A stretch of DNA of 6,741 bases from Oscillospiraceae bacterium (lineage in GTDB: Bacteria; Bacillota; Clostridia; Oscillospirales; Oscillospiraceae): assembly GCA_017458025.1 (NCBI GenBank), contig JAFTGG010000019.1, positions 1 through 6,741 of the forward strand. Direction: 5' to 3'. Of the stretch, positions 1 to 6,215 are shown piece by piece (position 1 is the first letter of the stretch; every line of letters starts with the position of its first letter). A model generated the notes under the pieces. The model worked only from the letters and a program-made list of their open reading frames with translations. It had not been told where the DNA came from and did no database searches. A program made the translations under genes and the position numbers.

Positions 1-8
1 GCAGGTGC

Positions 9-37
9 TTGACACGGCTTTAAAAATATGCTAATTT
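9..37 (+). promoter_or_regulatory. Sigma-A-type promoter of the TetR gene
   Basis: A perfect -35 hexamer TTGACA (9-14) is followed after 17 nt by TAATTT (32-37). TAATTT matches the -10 consensus only partly, but it is preceded by an extended -10 TG (29-30). The predicted transcription start is near 43-45, inside the palindromic operator at 39-54, so a bound repressor would block initiation. This may be the only promoter for the regulator and both transporter genes, because no equally good promoter is visible between 702 and 812. Confidence 0.7.
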
Positions 38-38
38 G

Positions 39-54
39 ATTAGCGTTAGCTAAC
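39..54 (+). promoter_or_regulatory. Operator 1 for the TetR regulator
   Basis: The sequence ATTAGCGTTAGCTAAC contains the perfect 10-bp palindrome GTTAGCTAAC (45-54). It also carries the wider half-site pair TTAG...CTAA. It matches the reverse complement of 757-772 at 14 of 16 positions, and its palindrome recurs at 781-790. It overlaps the predicted transcription start of the TetR gene, which fits negative autoregulation. That the TetR protein encoded here is the binder is inferred from position. Confidence 0.65.
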
Positions 55-80
55 ATGCGGGCGAAAACAGGGGCGCGTTC

Positions 81-701
81 ATGCCGAGAGACAAGACGAA
101 GAACCATATCAAGATCATGGCCGCCGCGCGGGAGGAGTTTTTGGAATACGGCTTTGAAAACGCCTACATGCGGCGCATCGGCGAACGCTGCGGCATGACC
201 GCCGCCGGTATCTACCGCCACTGTCGGGACAAGGCCGACCTGTTTGACCAGCTCGTCGCACCCGCCGTGGAAAAGCTGAACGCCTGGCTGGACGCCCATA
301 CCGCGAGGTCGGTAAACGCGGTCCGCGGCGACGGCAACCTCTGGCAGGATACCGAGATCGACATGATGCGCGGGCTCGTCTACCCGAACATGGAGGACTA
401 CAGGCTGCTTCTCGCGAAAGCGCAAGGCACAAAATACGAGAACTTTCTCCACGATCTGGTGGAGGGGCGCCAGCAGAGCATGCTGAGGTTCCTGTCCGAC
501 CTGAAGAAGCAGGGCTATGTCGTGCGGGATATCGACCCGAAGGAGCTGCACCTGCTGCTCACAGCCTACACCGCGGCTATGTTTGAGCCGGTGATTCACA
601 ATTACCCGATCGAGGAAGCCTTGAGATGCCTTGAAACGGTGGAAGCCTTTTTTCTGCCGGGCTGGAAGCAGATCATGGGCTTCCATGCCGAAATAGAATA
701 G
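81..701 (+). CDS. TetR/AcrR family transcriptional repressor
   Basis: This is a 206-residue one-component regulator, the usual length for TetR proteins. An N-terminal helix-turn-helix spans about residues 10-55. It begins with the helix containing AAAREEFLEYGFENA, continues with RRIGERCGM (31-39), and has a recognition helix around TAAGIYRHC (40-48) followed by the typical KADLFDQLV. Residues about 60-206 are all-helical and variable, as expected for the ligand-binding and dimerisation domain; the inducer cannot be read from them. The ATG at 81 is preceded by a modest AGGGG (69-73) at 7 nt spacing. The gene stands first in an apparent unit with two ABC half-transporters. Palindromes at 39-54, 757-772 and 779-792 flank it, so it probably represses itself and the transporter. 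The family call is secure; the regulated substrate is unknown. Confidence 0.92.
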   Translation: MPRDKTKNHIKIMAAAREEFLEYGFENAYMRRIGERCGMTAAGIYRHCRDKADLFDQLVAPAVEKLNAWLDAHTARSVNAVRGDGNLWQDTEIDMMRGLVYPNMEDYRLLLAKAQGTKYENFLHDLVEGRQQSMLRFLSDLKKQGYVVRDIDPKELHLLLTAYTAAMFEPVIHNYPIEEALRCLETVEAFFLPGWKQIMGFHAEIE

Positions 702-713
702 TCGAAATACCTT

Positions 714-740
714 CGCCTGTCCCCTGAGCGGGGATAGGCG
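714..740 (+). terminator. Hairpin between regulator and transporter (weak terminator or attenuator)
   Basis: The arms 714-724 and 730-740 can form an 11-bp GC-rich stem with one G-U pair and a 5-nt loop (725-729). The following sequence has only a short, displaced T stretch (TTTT at 746-749 after ATGGG), so this is not a textbook intrinsic terminator. It could be a leaky terminator that lowers transporter expression relative to the regulator, or an mRNA-stabilising structure at the 3' end of the regulator message. Confidence 0.5.
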
Positions 741-756
741 ATGGGTTTTCTCGGGA

Positions 757-772
757 GTTAGTTAACGCTAAC
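757..772 (+). promoter_or_regulatory. Operator 2 for the TetR regulator
   Basis: GTTAGTTAACGCTAAC is an inverted repeat with GTTAG and CTAAC arms separated by 6 bp. Its reverse complement matches operator 1 (39-54) at 14 of 16 positions, and its left 10 bp (757-766) match GTTAGCTAAC at 9 of 10. It sits upstream of the transporter start with operator 3 immediately downstream, suggesting repression of a transporter promoter here or a roadblock to readthrough from the regulator promoter. Confidence 0.6.
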
Positions 773-778
773 AGATTT

Positions 779-792
779 TTGTTAGCTAACAA
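779..792 (+). promoter_or_regulatory. Operator 3, a perfect 14-bp palindrome just before the transporter ribosome binding site
   Basis: TTGTTAGCTAACAA is a perfect 14-bp palindrome containing the same GTTAGCTAAC core as operator 1. It ends 4 nt before the AGGAGG ribosome binding site (797-802) of the first transporter gene. It is most simply a repressor site. In RNA it could form only a loopless or very short hairpin, so a translational role is less likely. Confidence 0.6.
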
Positions 793-812
793 GAATAGGA
801 GGTTATTCACTG

Positions 813-2558
813 ATGGGGACAAACAAGAAAGGGCCCTCGCCCATCGCATGGGTGATGGGGCAGACCGGAGAGCACCGGCGGCAGTACGCGTACAGCGTTG
901 TGCTGGCGGTATTGGGCGTAGGCTGTTCGGTCGCGCCGTACTTCCTCGTCGCCGATATCGTGCGGGCGCTGATGGAGAATCGGCGGGAGCCGGCGTTCTA
1001 TCTGGCGAGATGCGCGGTCATGGCGGCGTTCTGGCTGCTGCGCGTGCTGTTTCACGCGTTCAGCACCGCGACGAGCCATAAGGCGACCTTCGCGGTGCTG
1101 AGCGAGCTCCGCAAGCGCTGCACGGAGAAGCTGACGCGCATGCCGCTGGGCGCGGTACTGTCGGAGTCCAGCGGCGCGCTCAAGAACACGCTCATCGAGC
1201 GCGTGGACAGCATTGAGACGACGCTTGCCCACATCGTGCCGGAGTTCACGGCGAATCTGCTGGCGCCGCTGGCGATTCTCGCCTATATTTTTACCATCGA
1301 CTGGCGCATGGGGCTTGCGTCTCTGGTCACCGTGCCGCTGGGCATGTTCTGCTATGTCTTCATGATGATGGGCGGCGCGGGCTTCTACGAGCGCACCGTG
1401 ACGGCGACAAAAGCGCTCAATGACACGGCGGTGGAGTACATAGGCGGCATTCAGGTCATCAAGGTCTTCGGCAAAACGAAGTCCAGCTACGACCGCTTCG
1501 TCCACGACGCCTACGAGGCGGCGCACAGCTTTATTGATTGGATGCGCGCAAGCATTATTCCGTTCACGTTCGCCATGATCATCATGCCCGCCACGATGAT
1601 CTCCGTGCTGCCCATCGGCGGGTTGCTCGTCAGGAGCGGCAGCCTCTCGCCGGAGGATTTCGTCACCATCATTATCCTCTCCGTCGGCGTCATCGCGCCC
1701 ATCATCACCTGCATGAGCTACAGCGACGATTTCCGCACCATGAGCACCATCGTCGGCGAGGTCCGGCGTATCCTCGACGCGCCGGAGATGGAGCGTCCCG
1801 CAGCCGGCGAACCGCCGGCGGACAACAGTCTGCGGCTCTCTGACGTACATTTCAGCTATAAGGATAAGGAGGTGCTCCACGGCGTCAGCCTCGACGTGCC
1901 GGAGGGCAGCTTCGTCGCCCTGGTCGGCCCGTCCGGCAGCGGCAAGAGCACCATTGCGCGGCTCATCGCGTCGCTCTGGGACGTGGACGGCGGCAGCATC
2001 ACGCTGGGCGGCGCCGATATTCGCAATATCCCGCAGGAGGCGTACGCCGACAGGGTCGCGTTTGTTTCGCAGGACAACTATCTCTTCAACATGACGGTTC
2101 GCGAGAACATTCGCCTCGGCAGGCCGGACGCCACGGACGCCGAGGTCGAGGAGGCCGCCAGGCGGAGCGGCTGCCATGAGTTCATTCTCGGGCTGGAAAA
2201 CGGCTACGACACGTTGGTCGGCTCCTCGGGCGGCCATCTTTCGGGCGGCGAGCGGCAGCGCATTTCCATCGCCCGCGCCATGCTCAAGGCCGCGCCCATC
2301 GTCATTCTCGACGAGGCGACAGCCTACACCGATCCGGAAAACGAGGCGGTTATCCAGCGCTCGGTGTCGAAGCTGACCGTGGGAAAAACGCTCATCGTCA
2401 TCGCGCACCGGCTCTCGACCGTCGTGAACGCGGACAGAATCTACGTCGTCAAGGACGGCATGATAGACGACAGCGGCACGCACGAGGAGTTGCTCTCCCA
2501 CCGCGGGCTTTATGAAAAGATGTGGAACGCGCACATGGAGGTGAAGGACAATGGTTGA
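813..2558 (+). CDS. ABC half-transporter 1, fused membrane and ATPase domains
   Basis: This 581-residue protein has the usual half-transporter length. An ABC-exporter-fold membrane domain (about 1-320) has six predicted helices near residues 27-50, 62-83, 144-162, 165-188, 248-272 and 283-302. The nucleotide-binding domain (about 335-575) has Walker A GPSGSGKST (372-380), Q-loop Gln420, signature LSGGERQ (476-482), Walker B VILDE (497-501, catalytic Glu501), a D-loop in ATAYTDPENE, and H-loop His532. All catalytic residues are present. The ATG at 813 follows a perfect AGGAGG (797-802). The next gene, of the same architecture, starts 8 nt before this one stops, indicating a translationally coupled heterodimer. 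The ATA-x-x-DPENE version of the D-loop recalls IrtA/YbtP-type siderophore importers, but multidrug or peptide export is equally possible. The protein would act in the cytoplasmic membrane; its substrate is unknown. Confidence 0.93.
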   Translation: MGTNKKGPSPIAWVMGQTGEHRRQYAYSVVLAVLGVGCSVAPYFLVADIVRALMENRREPAFYLARCAVMAAFWLLRVLFHAFSTATSHKATFAVLSELRKRCTEKLTRMPLGAVLSESSGALKNTLIERVDSIETTLAHIVPEFTANLLAPLAILAYIFTIDWRMGLASLVTVPLGMFCYVFMMMGGAGFYERTVTATKALNDTAVEYIGGIQVIKVFGKTKSSYDRFVHDAYEAAHSFIDWMRASIIPFTFAMIIMPATMISVLPIGGLLVRSGSLSPEDFVTIIILSVGVIAPIITCMSYSDDFRTMSTIVGEVRRILDAPEMERPAAGEPPADNSLRLSDVHFSYKDKEVLHGVSLDVPEGSFVALVGPSGSGKSTIARLIASLWDVDGGSITLGGADIRNIPQEAYADRVAFVSQDNYLFNMTVRENIRLGRPDATDAEVEEAARRSGCHEFILGLENGYDTLVGSSGGHLSGGERQRISIARAMLKAAPIVILDEATAYTDPENEAVIQRSVSKLTVGKTLIVIAHRLSTVVNADRIYVVKDGMIDDSGTHEELLSHRGLYEKMWNAHMEVKDNG

Positions 2559-4305
2559 GATCATTCGCAAATTCTTCGCGTTCTGCGGCGAGGAGAACCG
2601 CAAAAAGTTCCAAGCGTCCATTCTGCTCGGCGTCGTGCAGGCGATGTTTGAGGCGCTGAAAATCCCCGCCATTGCCTGTATGATTCGCGCGCTGCTGAAC
2701 GGATCGGTGGAGGTAAAGGACATTGTATCGTCTCTCGGCATCATGCTCCTGAGCGTTCTCGGCGCTGGGCTGTCGAAGGCAAAGGCGGCCATGCTGCAAA
2801 CCGAGGCCGGCTACGACACCTGCGCGAAAAAACGCGTCGAAATCGCGGAGCACATGCGCTACCTGCCGATGGGCTATTTTAATGAGAACAGCCTCGGGCA
2901 GATCACCAGCGTCACCACGAACGTGATGGAGAACCTCGAAAACGTGGCGACCCGCGTCGTCATGCTGGTGTGCGAGGGGCTGCTGACCACGGCGCTGATC
3001 ATTCTGGCGCTTCCGTTTTTTGACTGGCGGATCGCCGTGGTGCTGCTGGCGGGGTTCGTCCTCTTTTTATTGGCAAACAACGCCCTGCAAAATGCCGCCG
3101 AACGTATGTCCGGCCGGAAGATCGACGAGGATGAAAAGCTGGTGGAAAAGGTCCTGGAATATTTGCAGGGCATGGCGGAGGTAAAAGCCTATCACCTCAC
3201 TGGGGACAAGAGCCGGGAGCTGAACGAAGCCATTGCCGCCAACAGCAAGATCAACACGGATATGGAGTTCGCGCTGATCCCCTACATGGCGCTCCAGAGC
3301 TTCATCGCCAAGCTCACCGGCGTGGCTATGATTTGCTTTTCCTGCCTGCTCTATATTCAGGGCGGCATGGACGCGCTGACCGCCATCGTCATGGTCATTA
3401 CCGCGTTTATCGTCTACGCCAGCCTGGAAACGGCGGGCAACTACTCCGCGCTGCTGCGCGTGGTGGAAATGAGCGTCGACCGCGCGCAGGCGATCCTGAA
3501 TACGCCGCAGATGGATATTTCTGGCGAAGCAATCACGCCCTCGACGCGGGACATCGCCGCCGCGGACATTGCGTTCTCCTATGACAGGCGGAAGATCCTC
3601 GACGGCGTCACGCTGCGTATCCCCGAAAAGACCGCCACCGCCATCGTCGGCCCCTCCGGCGGCGGCAAGACCACGCTGGTAAATCTGCTGGCGCGGTTCT
3701 GGGACGTGGACGCGGGAAGCGTGACGCTGGACGGGCGAAACGTGCGCGACTACGACATGGACTCGCTGATGGAAAACTTCAGCTTCGTGTTTCAGAACGT
3801 CTACCTGTTCCACGACACCATCGCCAACAACATTCGCTTTGGCCGGCCCGACGCGCCGATGGAGGACGTGATCGCGGCGGCAAAGAAAGCCTGTTGCCAC
3901 GGCTTCATCTCCGCGCTGCCGGAAGGCTACGACACCGTGATCGGCGAGGGCGGCGCGTCGCTTTCCGGCGGCGAGCGGCAGCGCATTTCCATCGCCCGCG
4001 CGATGATGAAGGACGCGCCGGTGATCTTCCTTGACGAGGCGACGGCCAACGTCGATCCGGAGAATGAAAACGAGCTGATGCAGGCCATCGAGGCGCTGAC
4101 ACGGGAAAAAACGGTCGTCATGATCGCCCACCGGCTCAAGACTGTGGAGCGCGCGGACCAGATCCTTGTCGTCGATCAGGGCAGAATCGTCCAGCGCGGC
4201 ACGCACGAAACGCTCATGGCGGAGGACGGCATCTACCGCCGCTTCGTCGGCGAGCGCGTCGAAGCCGCCGGTTGGACAGTGAAGACAATACCGCACAATT
4301 CATGA
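2551..4305 (+). CDS. ABC half-transporter 2, partner of the preceding gene
   Basis: This 584-residue protein has a membrane domain with predicted helices near residues 22-47, 58-76, 136-155, 161-177, 245-269 and 274-292. The ATPase domain has Walker A GPSGGGKTT (367-375), Q-loop Gln415, signature LSGGERQ (471-477), Walker B VIFLDE (491-496, catalytic Glu496), a D-loop in ATANVDPENE, and H-loop His527. Both partners therefore look ATPase-competent, with no visibly degenerate site. The ATG at 2551 has GGAGGTG (2537-2543) at 7 nt spacing inside the end of the upstream gene, and the reading frames overlap by 8 nt, typical of obligate heterodimers. It is the last gene of the unit; a strong terminator follows 24 nt after the stop. 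The family is certain. Importer (IrtB/YbtQ-like) versus exporter cannot be settled from sequence alone. Confidence 0.93.
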   Translation: MVEIIRKFFAFCGEENRKKFQASILLGVVQAMFEALKIPAIACMIRALLNGSVEVKDIVSSLGIMLLSVLGAGLSKAKAAMLQTEAGYDTCAKKRVEIAEHMRYLPMGYFNENSLGQITSVTTNVMENLENVATRVVMLVCEGLLTTALIILALPFFDWRIAVVLLAGFVLFLLANNALQNAAERMSGRKIDEDEKLVEKVLEYLQGMAEVKAYHLTGDKSRELNEAIAANSKINTDMEFALIPYMALQSFIAKLTGVAMICFSCLLYIQGGMDALTAIVMVITAFIVYASLETAGNYSALLRVVEMSVDRAQAILNTPQMDISGEAITPSTRDIAAADIAFSYDRRKILDGVTLRIPEKTATAIVGPSGGGKTTLVNLLARFWDVDAGSVTLDGRNVRDYDMDSLMENFSFVFQNVYLFHDTIANNIRFGRPDAPMEDVIAAAKKACCHGFISALPEGYDTVIGEGGASLSGGERQRISIARAMMKDAPVIFLDEATANVDPENENELMQAIEALTREKTVVMIAHRLKTVERADQILVVDQGRIVQRGTHETLMAEDGIYRRFVGERVEAAGWTVKTIPHNS

Positions 4306-4329
4306 CACGCATCTTGCTTGCATAAAGGG

Positions 4330-4361
4330 AAACCCGCTGGGACGCAAATCCCAGCGGGTTT
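4330..4361 (+). terminator. Rho-independent terminator of the transporter operon
   Basis: A perfect 13-bp stem (4330-4342 with 4349-4361, AAACCCGCTGGGA and its complement) closes a 6-nt loop (CGCAAA) and runs into TTTTGTT. It lies 24 nt after the stop of the second half-transporter. Read on the - strand, the tail is only TTT, so it would terminate the opposite transcript less well. Confidence 0.92.
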
Positions 4362-4403
4362 TGTTCAAGCCGATAATTGTCTCCCTTACAGGCAGTCAGG
4401 GAT

Positions 4404-4417
4404 CTCCGGGTTATGAG
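4404..4417 (-). other. tRNA anticodon-arm-like segment, possible attachment-site remnant
   Basis: Read on the - strand this is CTCATAACCCGGAG. That resembles the 7-nt anticodon loop with CAT anticodon, the 3' half of the anticodon stem, and the start of the variable loop of a tRNA-Met or tRNA-Ile2. The flanks do not fold into a tRNA: the 5' stem does not pair and no GGTTCGA T-loop follows. It is therefore not a functional tRNA gene. Tyrosine recombinases often use tRNA segments of this kind as crossover cores, so an attachment-site remnant is possible. This is a resemblance from memory, not an alignment. Confidence 0.3.
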
Positions 4418-4441
4418 GCGACCCAGATTTGTATTTCTTGT

Positions 4442-4480
4442 ACTTTTTGGAGCTTTTCGCGCTTTTCTGTCCAAAAAAGT
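4442..4480. repeat. Imperfect inverted repeat in the intergenic region
   Basis: ACTTTTTGG (4442-4450) and CCAAAAAAGT (4471-4480) are complementary apart from one extra A. They flank 20 nt containing a direct repeat of GCTTTTC (4452-4458 and 4461-4467). The A/T-rich arms would make a weak RNA hairpin. It may be a recombinase arm-type site or a chance structure. Confidence 0.4.
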
Positions 4481-4670
4481 TTCTGTTTTACGCTCATGTG
4501 TCCGCTGTTTCCGTGTGTTCCACGCGCGTCTGTGGTACGAATGTGGTCAAAAACTGCCTTAACGACTTCTGCGAAATAAGCGGTTTATCTCTGCCGCAAA
4601 GGGATTGCCCCACCTGCCCCATCCTATGGTGAGGAATATATCAACAAAACAAACGACAACAAAGAAAGCG

Positions 4671-6122
4671 CTATCTCGCAGTCTCATACCGCTGTTTGGG
4701 GCTGCGCGGTTTGTCCGGCAGGGAAAGCCGGATCGCCCCCGCTTGGATCAGCGGATCGAGATAGTGACGCAGGGCGTACTGTGCGGACGGGATAGCAAGA
4801 TACTCGATGATCTCCGCTCGACTGCGAGGTGTCTTGCAGAACTCCAACAGACCCTTTTCGTCTGGTACCGATGGAACTGCAATATTTCCTTCCTCTGCTG
4901 TTCTGCCGTTGTACAGGCAGACGGCAAACTCCCCTCTGGAATCGGAAAAGACAGGCTCCGGAAGGGACAGCTCCGCCATCGCGCGGCGAATACGCGGAAT
5001 CCCCGAGTAACGGTTCTCGGTCTGCCCAAGCGCCTCCATCGCCGTAACCAACACGGGATTGCGCGTGTCCGGCTGCGCGTTGCCGAGCTCATCGACCGTT
5101 AAGCGGCCATACAGTCCACCGGGATTCCGTACCTCGAGGCGGTCGGAGTAAAGGATCAGCTGAATCGGCATTCCCTCCGTGTGAAAGCTGTAATCACGGT
5201 GAACCAGCGCGTTTAAGACAGCCTCGCGCACGGCGTCCATCGGATACTGCGGCACGTCGATCCGCGCCCCAGTTTGCGGGTCGAGCTTTGTCGCCACTTT
5301 CATGTTGTTTCTCACAAAGGCAAGCGCACCCTCAAGCATATCCGGCAGCGTTCCCTCAATGCGTTTGCTGTCGGTAAAGCGGTTTCCTTCCGCATCCAAC
5401 GCGCCCATCTCTGTTGTCGGCACAGCCGTGGCAATGATGCTCAACTGCGGAAAATACGCCTGCGGATAGACGCCGAACAGCAGCAGCGCCGCCAGCGTAA
5501 GCTGCCCGTTTCGCGTAATGCTCGTCAATTCATAAAGCTGATCAATCGGCAGTGCCGAAAGGTTGGCGCGATCCAGTTTTCGGCGCAGAATATACTGCTC
5601 CAGCTTCCCCTGATCCAACGCGGCGATTGTCAGCCCCTCCACGGGGCGGATGTCGTCGCGATATTTTTTGCGAAACGTCTCATAGCTGTAGACCTCGTAC
5701 TCGGTCATTCGCTTGTCCGCGTCACCCACACGAATATAGGAACCCTGCAAGCGGCCTTTCGCAGTTTTGAAGCAGGGGCGCTCCGTGATGTCCACGGGCG
5801 GGATCTCCGCCGAGACGAACACGAGGCCGTCCTCCTCTGTCACGGTGAACACGGGACGCACGACTGGCGTCATCTGCTCGCAATACTCCATGACTTTCTT
5901 CTGGAGGTCTTGCGCATCATAGACACCTACTCTGGCGAAGCCCTGCGCTTCATCCAGTCCGAACAACAGCGTACCGCCGCTGTCTTGGTTGGCGAAGGCG
6001 GAGATGGTGTCATACAGTTTCTCCGGGCAGCCGTTATGCGCCGACTTCACTTCCACAACTTGTTCTTCACTTTTTCGGGTTTCTACTTGAGAAATCAACT
6101 TTTTGAGTTCAGTTTCTACCAC
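4671..6122 (-). CDS. AlbA_2 (Schlafen-type) / GHKL-ATPase-like / winged-helix protein
   Basis: From the GTG at 6122 the product is 483 residues. It has an AlbA_2 (divergent AAA-4, Schlafen-related) nucleic-acid-binding domain at about 19-138, with VEVKSAHNGCP, SAFANQDSGGTLLFGLDE and GSYIRVGDAD. A GHKL-like HATPase_c_4 region lies at about 296-406, with the N-box-like REAVLNALVHRDYS, then VRNPGGL and SGIPRIRR. A C-terminal winged helix lies at about 421-483. This layout is that of COG2865, often annotated as an ATP-binding or RNA-binding-domain protein, or a predicted transcriptional regulator, and is frequent in restriction-modification and other defence loci. Molecular activity is not established for most members. 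Start choice: GAGGAG (6137-6132) lies 9 nt before GTG 6122, and a strong promoter lies just upstream. In-frame ATG 6155 and GTG 6194 have no ribosome binding site and would add a hydrophobic or unconserved leader. The gene lies 93 nt downstream of the ArsC-like gene. Confidence 0.85.
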   Translation of the reverse strand: MVETELKKLISQVETRKSEEQVVEVKSAHNGCPEKLYDTISAFANQDSGGTLLFGLDEAQGFARVGVYDAQDLQKKVMEYCEQMTPVVRPVFTVTEEDGLVFVSAEIPPVDITERPCFKTAKGRLQGSYIRVGDADKRMTEYEVYSYETFRKKYRDDIRPVEGLTIAALDQGKLEQYILRRKLDRANLSALPIDQLYELTSITRNGQLTLAALLLFGVYPQAYFPQLSIIATAVPTTEMGALDAEGNRFTDSKRIEGTLPDMLEGALAFVRNNMKVATKLDPQTGARIDVPQYPMDAVREAVLNALVHRDYSFHTEGMPIQLILYSDRLEVRNPGGLYGRLTVDELGNAQPDTRNPVLVTAMEALGQTENRYSGIPRIRRAMAELSLPEPVFSDSRGEFAVCLYNGRTAEEGNIAVPSVPDEKGLLEFCKTPRSRAEIIEYLAIPSAQYALRHYLDPLIQAGAIRLSLPDKPRSPKQRYETAR

Positions 6123-6131
6123 AGAAATCAA
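6066..6131 (-). repeat. Diverged 33-nt tandem duplication at the start of the AlbA_2 gene
   Basis: Two adjacent 33-nt units (6131-6099 and 6098-6066 on the - strand) both begin TTGATTTCT, followed by a variable codon and then GTAGAAAC. They encode LISVVET and LISQVET. The duplication spans the ribosome binding site and start region. The second copy looks like the ordinary N-terminal helix of this protein family, so the first copy probably arose by duplication into the leader. Confidence 0.6.
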
Positions 6132-6143
6132 CTCCTCACGGGT

Positions 6144-6172
6144 AGTATAACTCATAAAGCAAAGAATGTAAA
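6144..6172 (-). promoter_or_regulatory. Sigma-A-type promoter of the AlbA_2 gene
   Basis: On the - strand, TTTACA (6172-6167) and TATACT (6149-6144) are separated by exactly 17 nt, each one mismatch from consensus. Initiation is expected near 6138-6137, so the message would begin at or just before the GAGGAG ribosome binding site. This gives a leader of only about 15 nt. The promoter lies downstream of the other two possible start codons (6194 and, within the spacer, 6155), supporting the GTG at 6122. Confidence 0.7.
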
Positions 6173-6215
6173 CAAGAAAGTTAAGCGGAAACACGCAAAG
6201 TTTTCATCGCTGTAA

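Larger units (their letters stand above)
4368..4670. other. Gene-free intergenic region between converging units
   Basis: About 300 nt of visibly more AT-rich sequence than the flanking transporter genes, lying between the 3' ends of two converging transcription units. Short open frames exist on both strands, but none has a ribosome binding site or a product I recognise. The longest candidate on the - strand (4494-4622, 42 codons, no ribosome binding site) ends close to the tRNA-like segment. An imperfect inverted repeat and a tRNA-anticodon-arm-like stretch are listed separately. No clear terminator is visible for the - strand gene that ends at 4671. Confidence 0.6.

Noticed and set aside
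807..2792. Very long open frame antisense to the first half-transporter (661 codons)
   Set aside because: It is a mirror of high-GC codon usage in the + strand gene, its product is an Arg/His/Asp-rich low-complexity string with no domain, and the + strand frame has all ABC transporter motifs.
3067..4296. Long open frame antisense to the second half-transporter (409 codons)
   Set aside because: Same artefact: an Arg/His/Val-rich product with no recognisable domain, fully overlapping a clear ABC half-transporter gene.
4404..4417. A complete tRNA gene around the CTCATAACCCGGAG segment
   Set aside because: The 5' anticodon stem does not pair, and no D-arm, T-arm or acceptor stem can be assembled from the flanks.
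4361..4579. 72-codon + strand frame starting just after the terminator
   Set aside because: Its start codon overlaps the terminator tail region, there is no ribosome binding site, and its product is Cys/Phe/Ser-rich with no family resemblance.
4368..4670. CRISPR array, riboswitch or small RNA gene in the intergenic region
   Set aside because: No regularly spaced repeats, no recognisable riboswitch core, and no promoter plus terminator pair bounding a short transcript.
4605..5102. 165-codon + strand frame spanning the intergenic region into the AlbA_2 gene
   Set aside because: Most of it is antisense to the winged-helix and ATPase end of the AlbA_2 gene and it has no recognisable product.
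5274..6215. 313-codon + strand frame opposite the AlbA_2 gene
   Set aside because: The opposite strand encodes well-conserved AlbA_2 and GHKL motifs with a promoter and ribosome binding site; this product has no domain and no ribosome binding site that I can see.
6123..6215. Intrinsic terminator between the ArsC-like and AlbA_2 genes
   Set aside because: There is a T run on the - strand just after the ArsC-like stop region, but no GC-rich hairpin precedes it.
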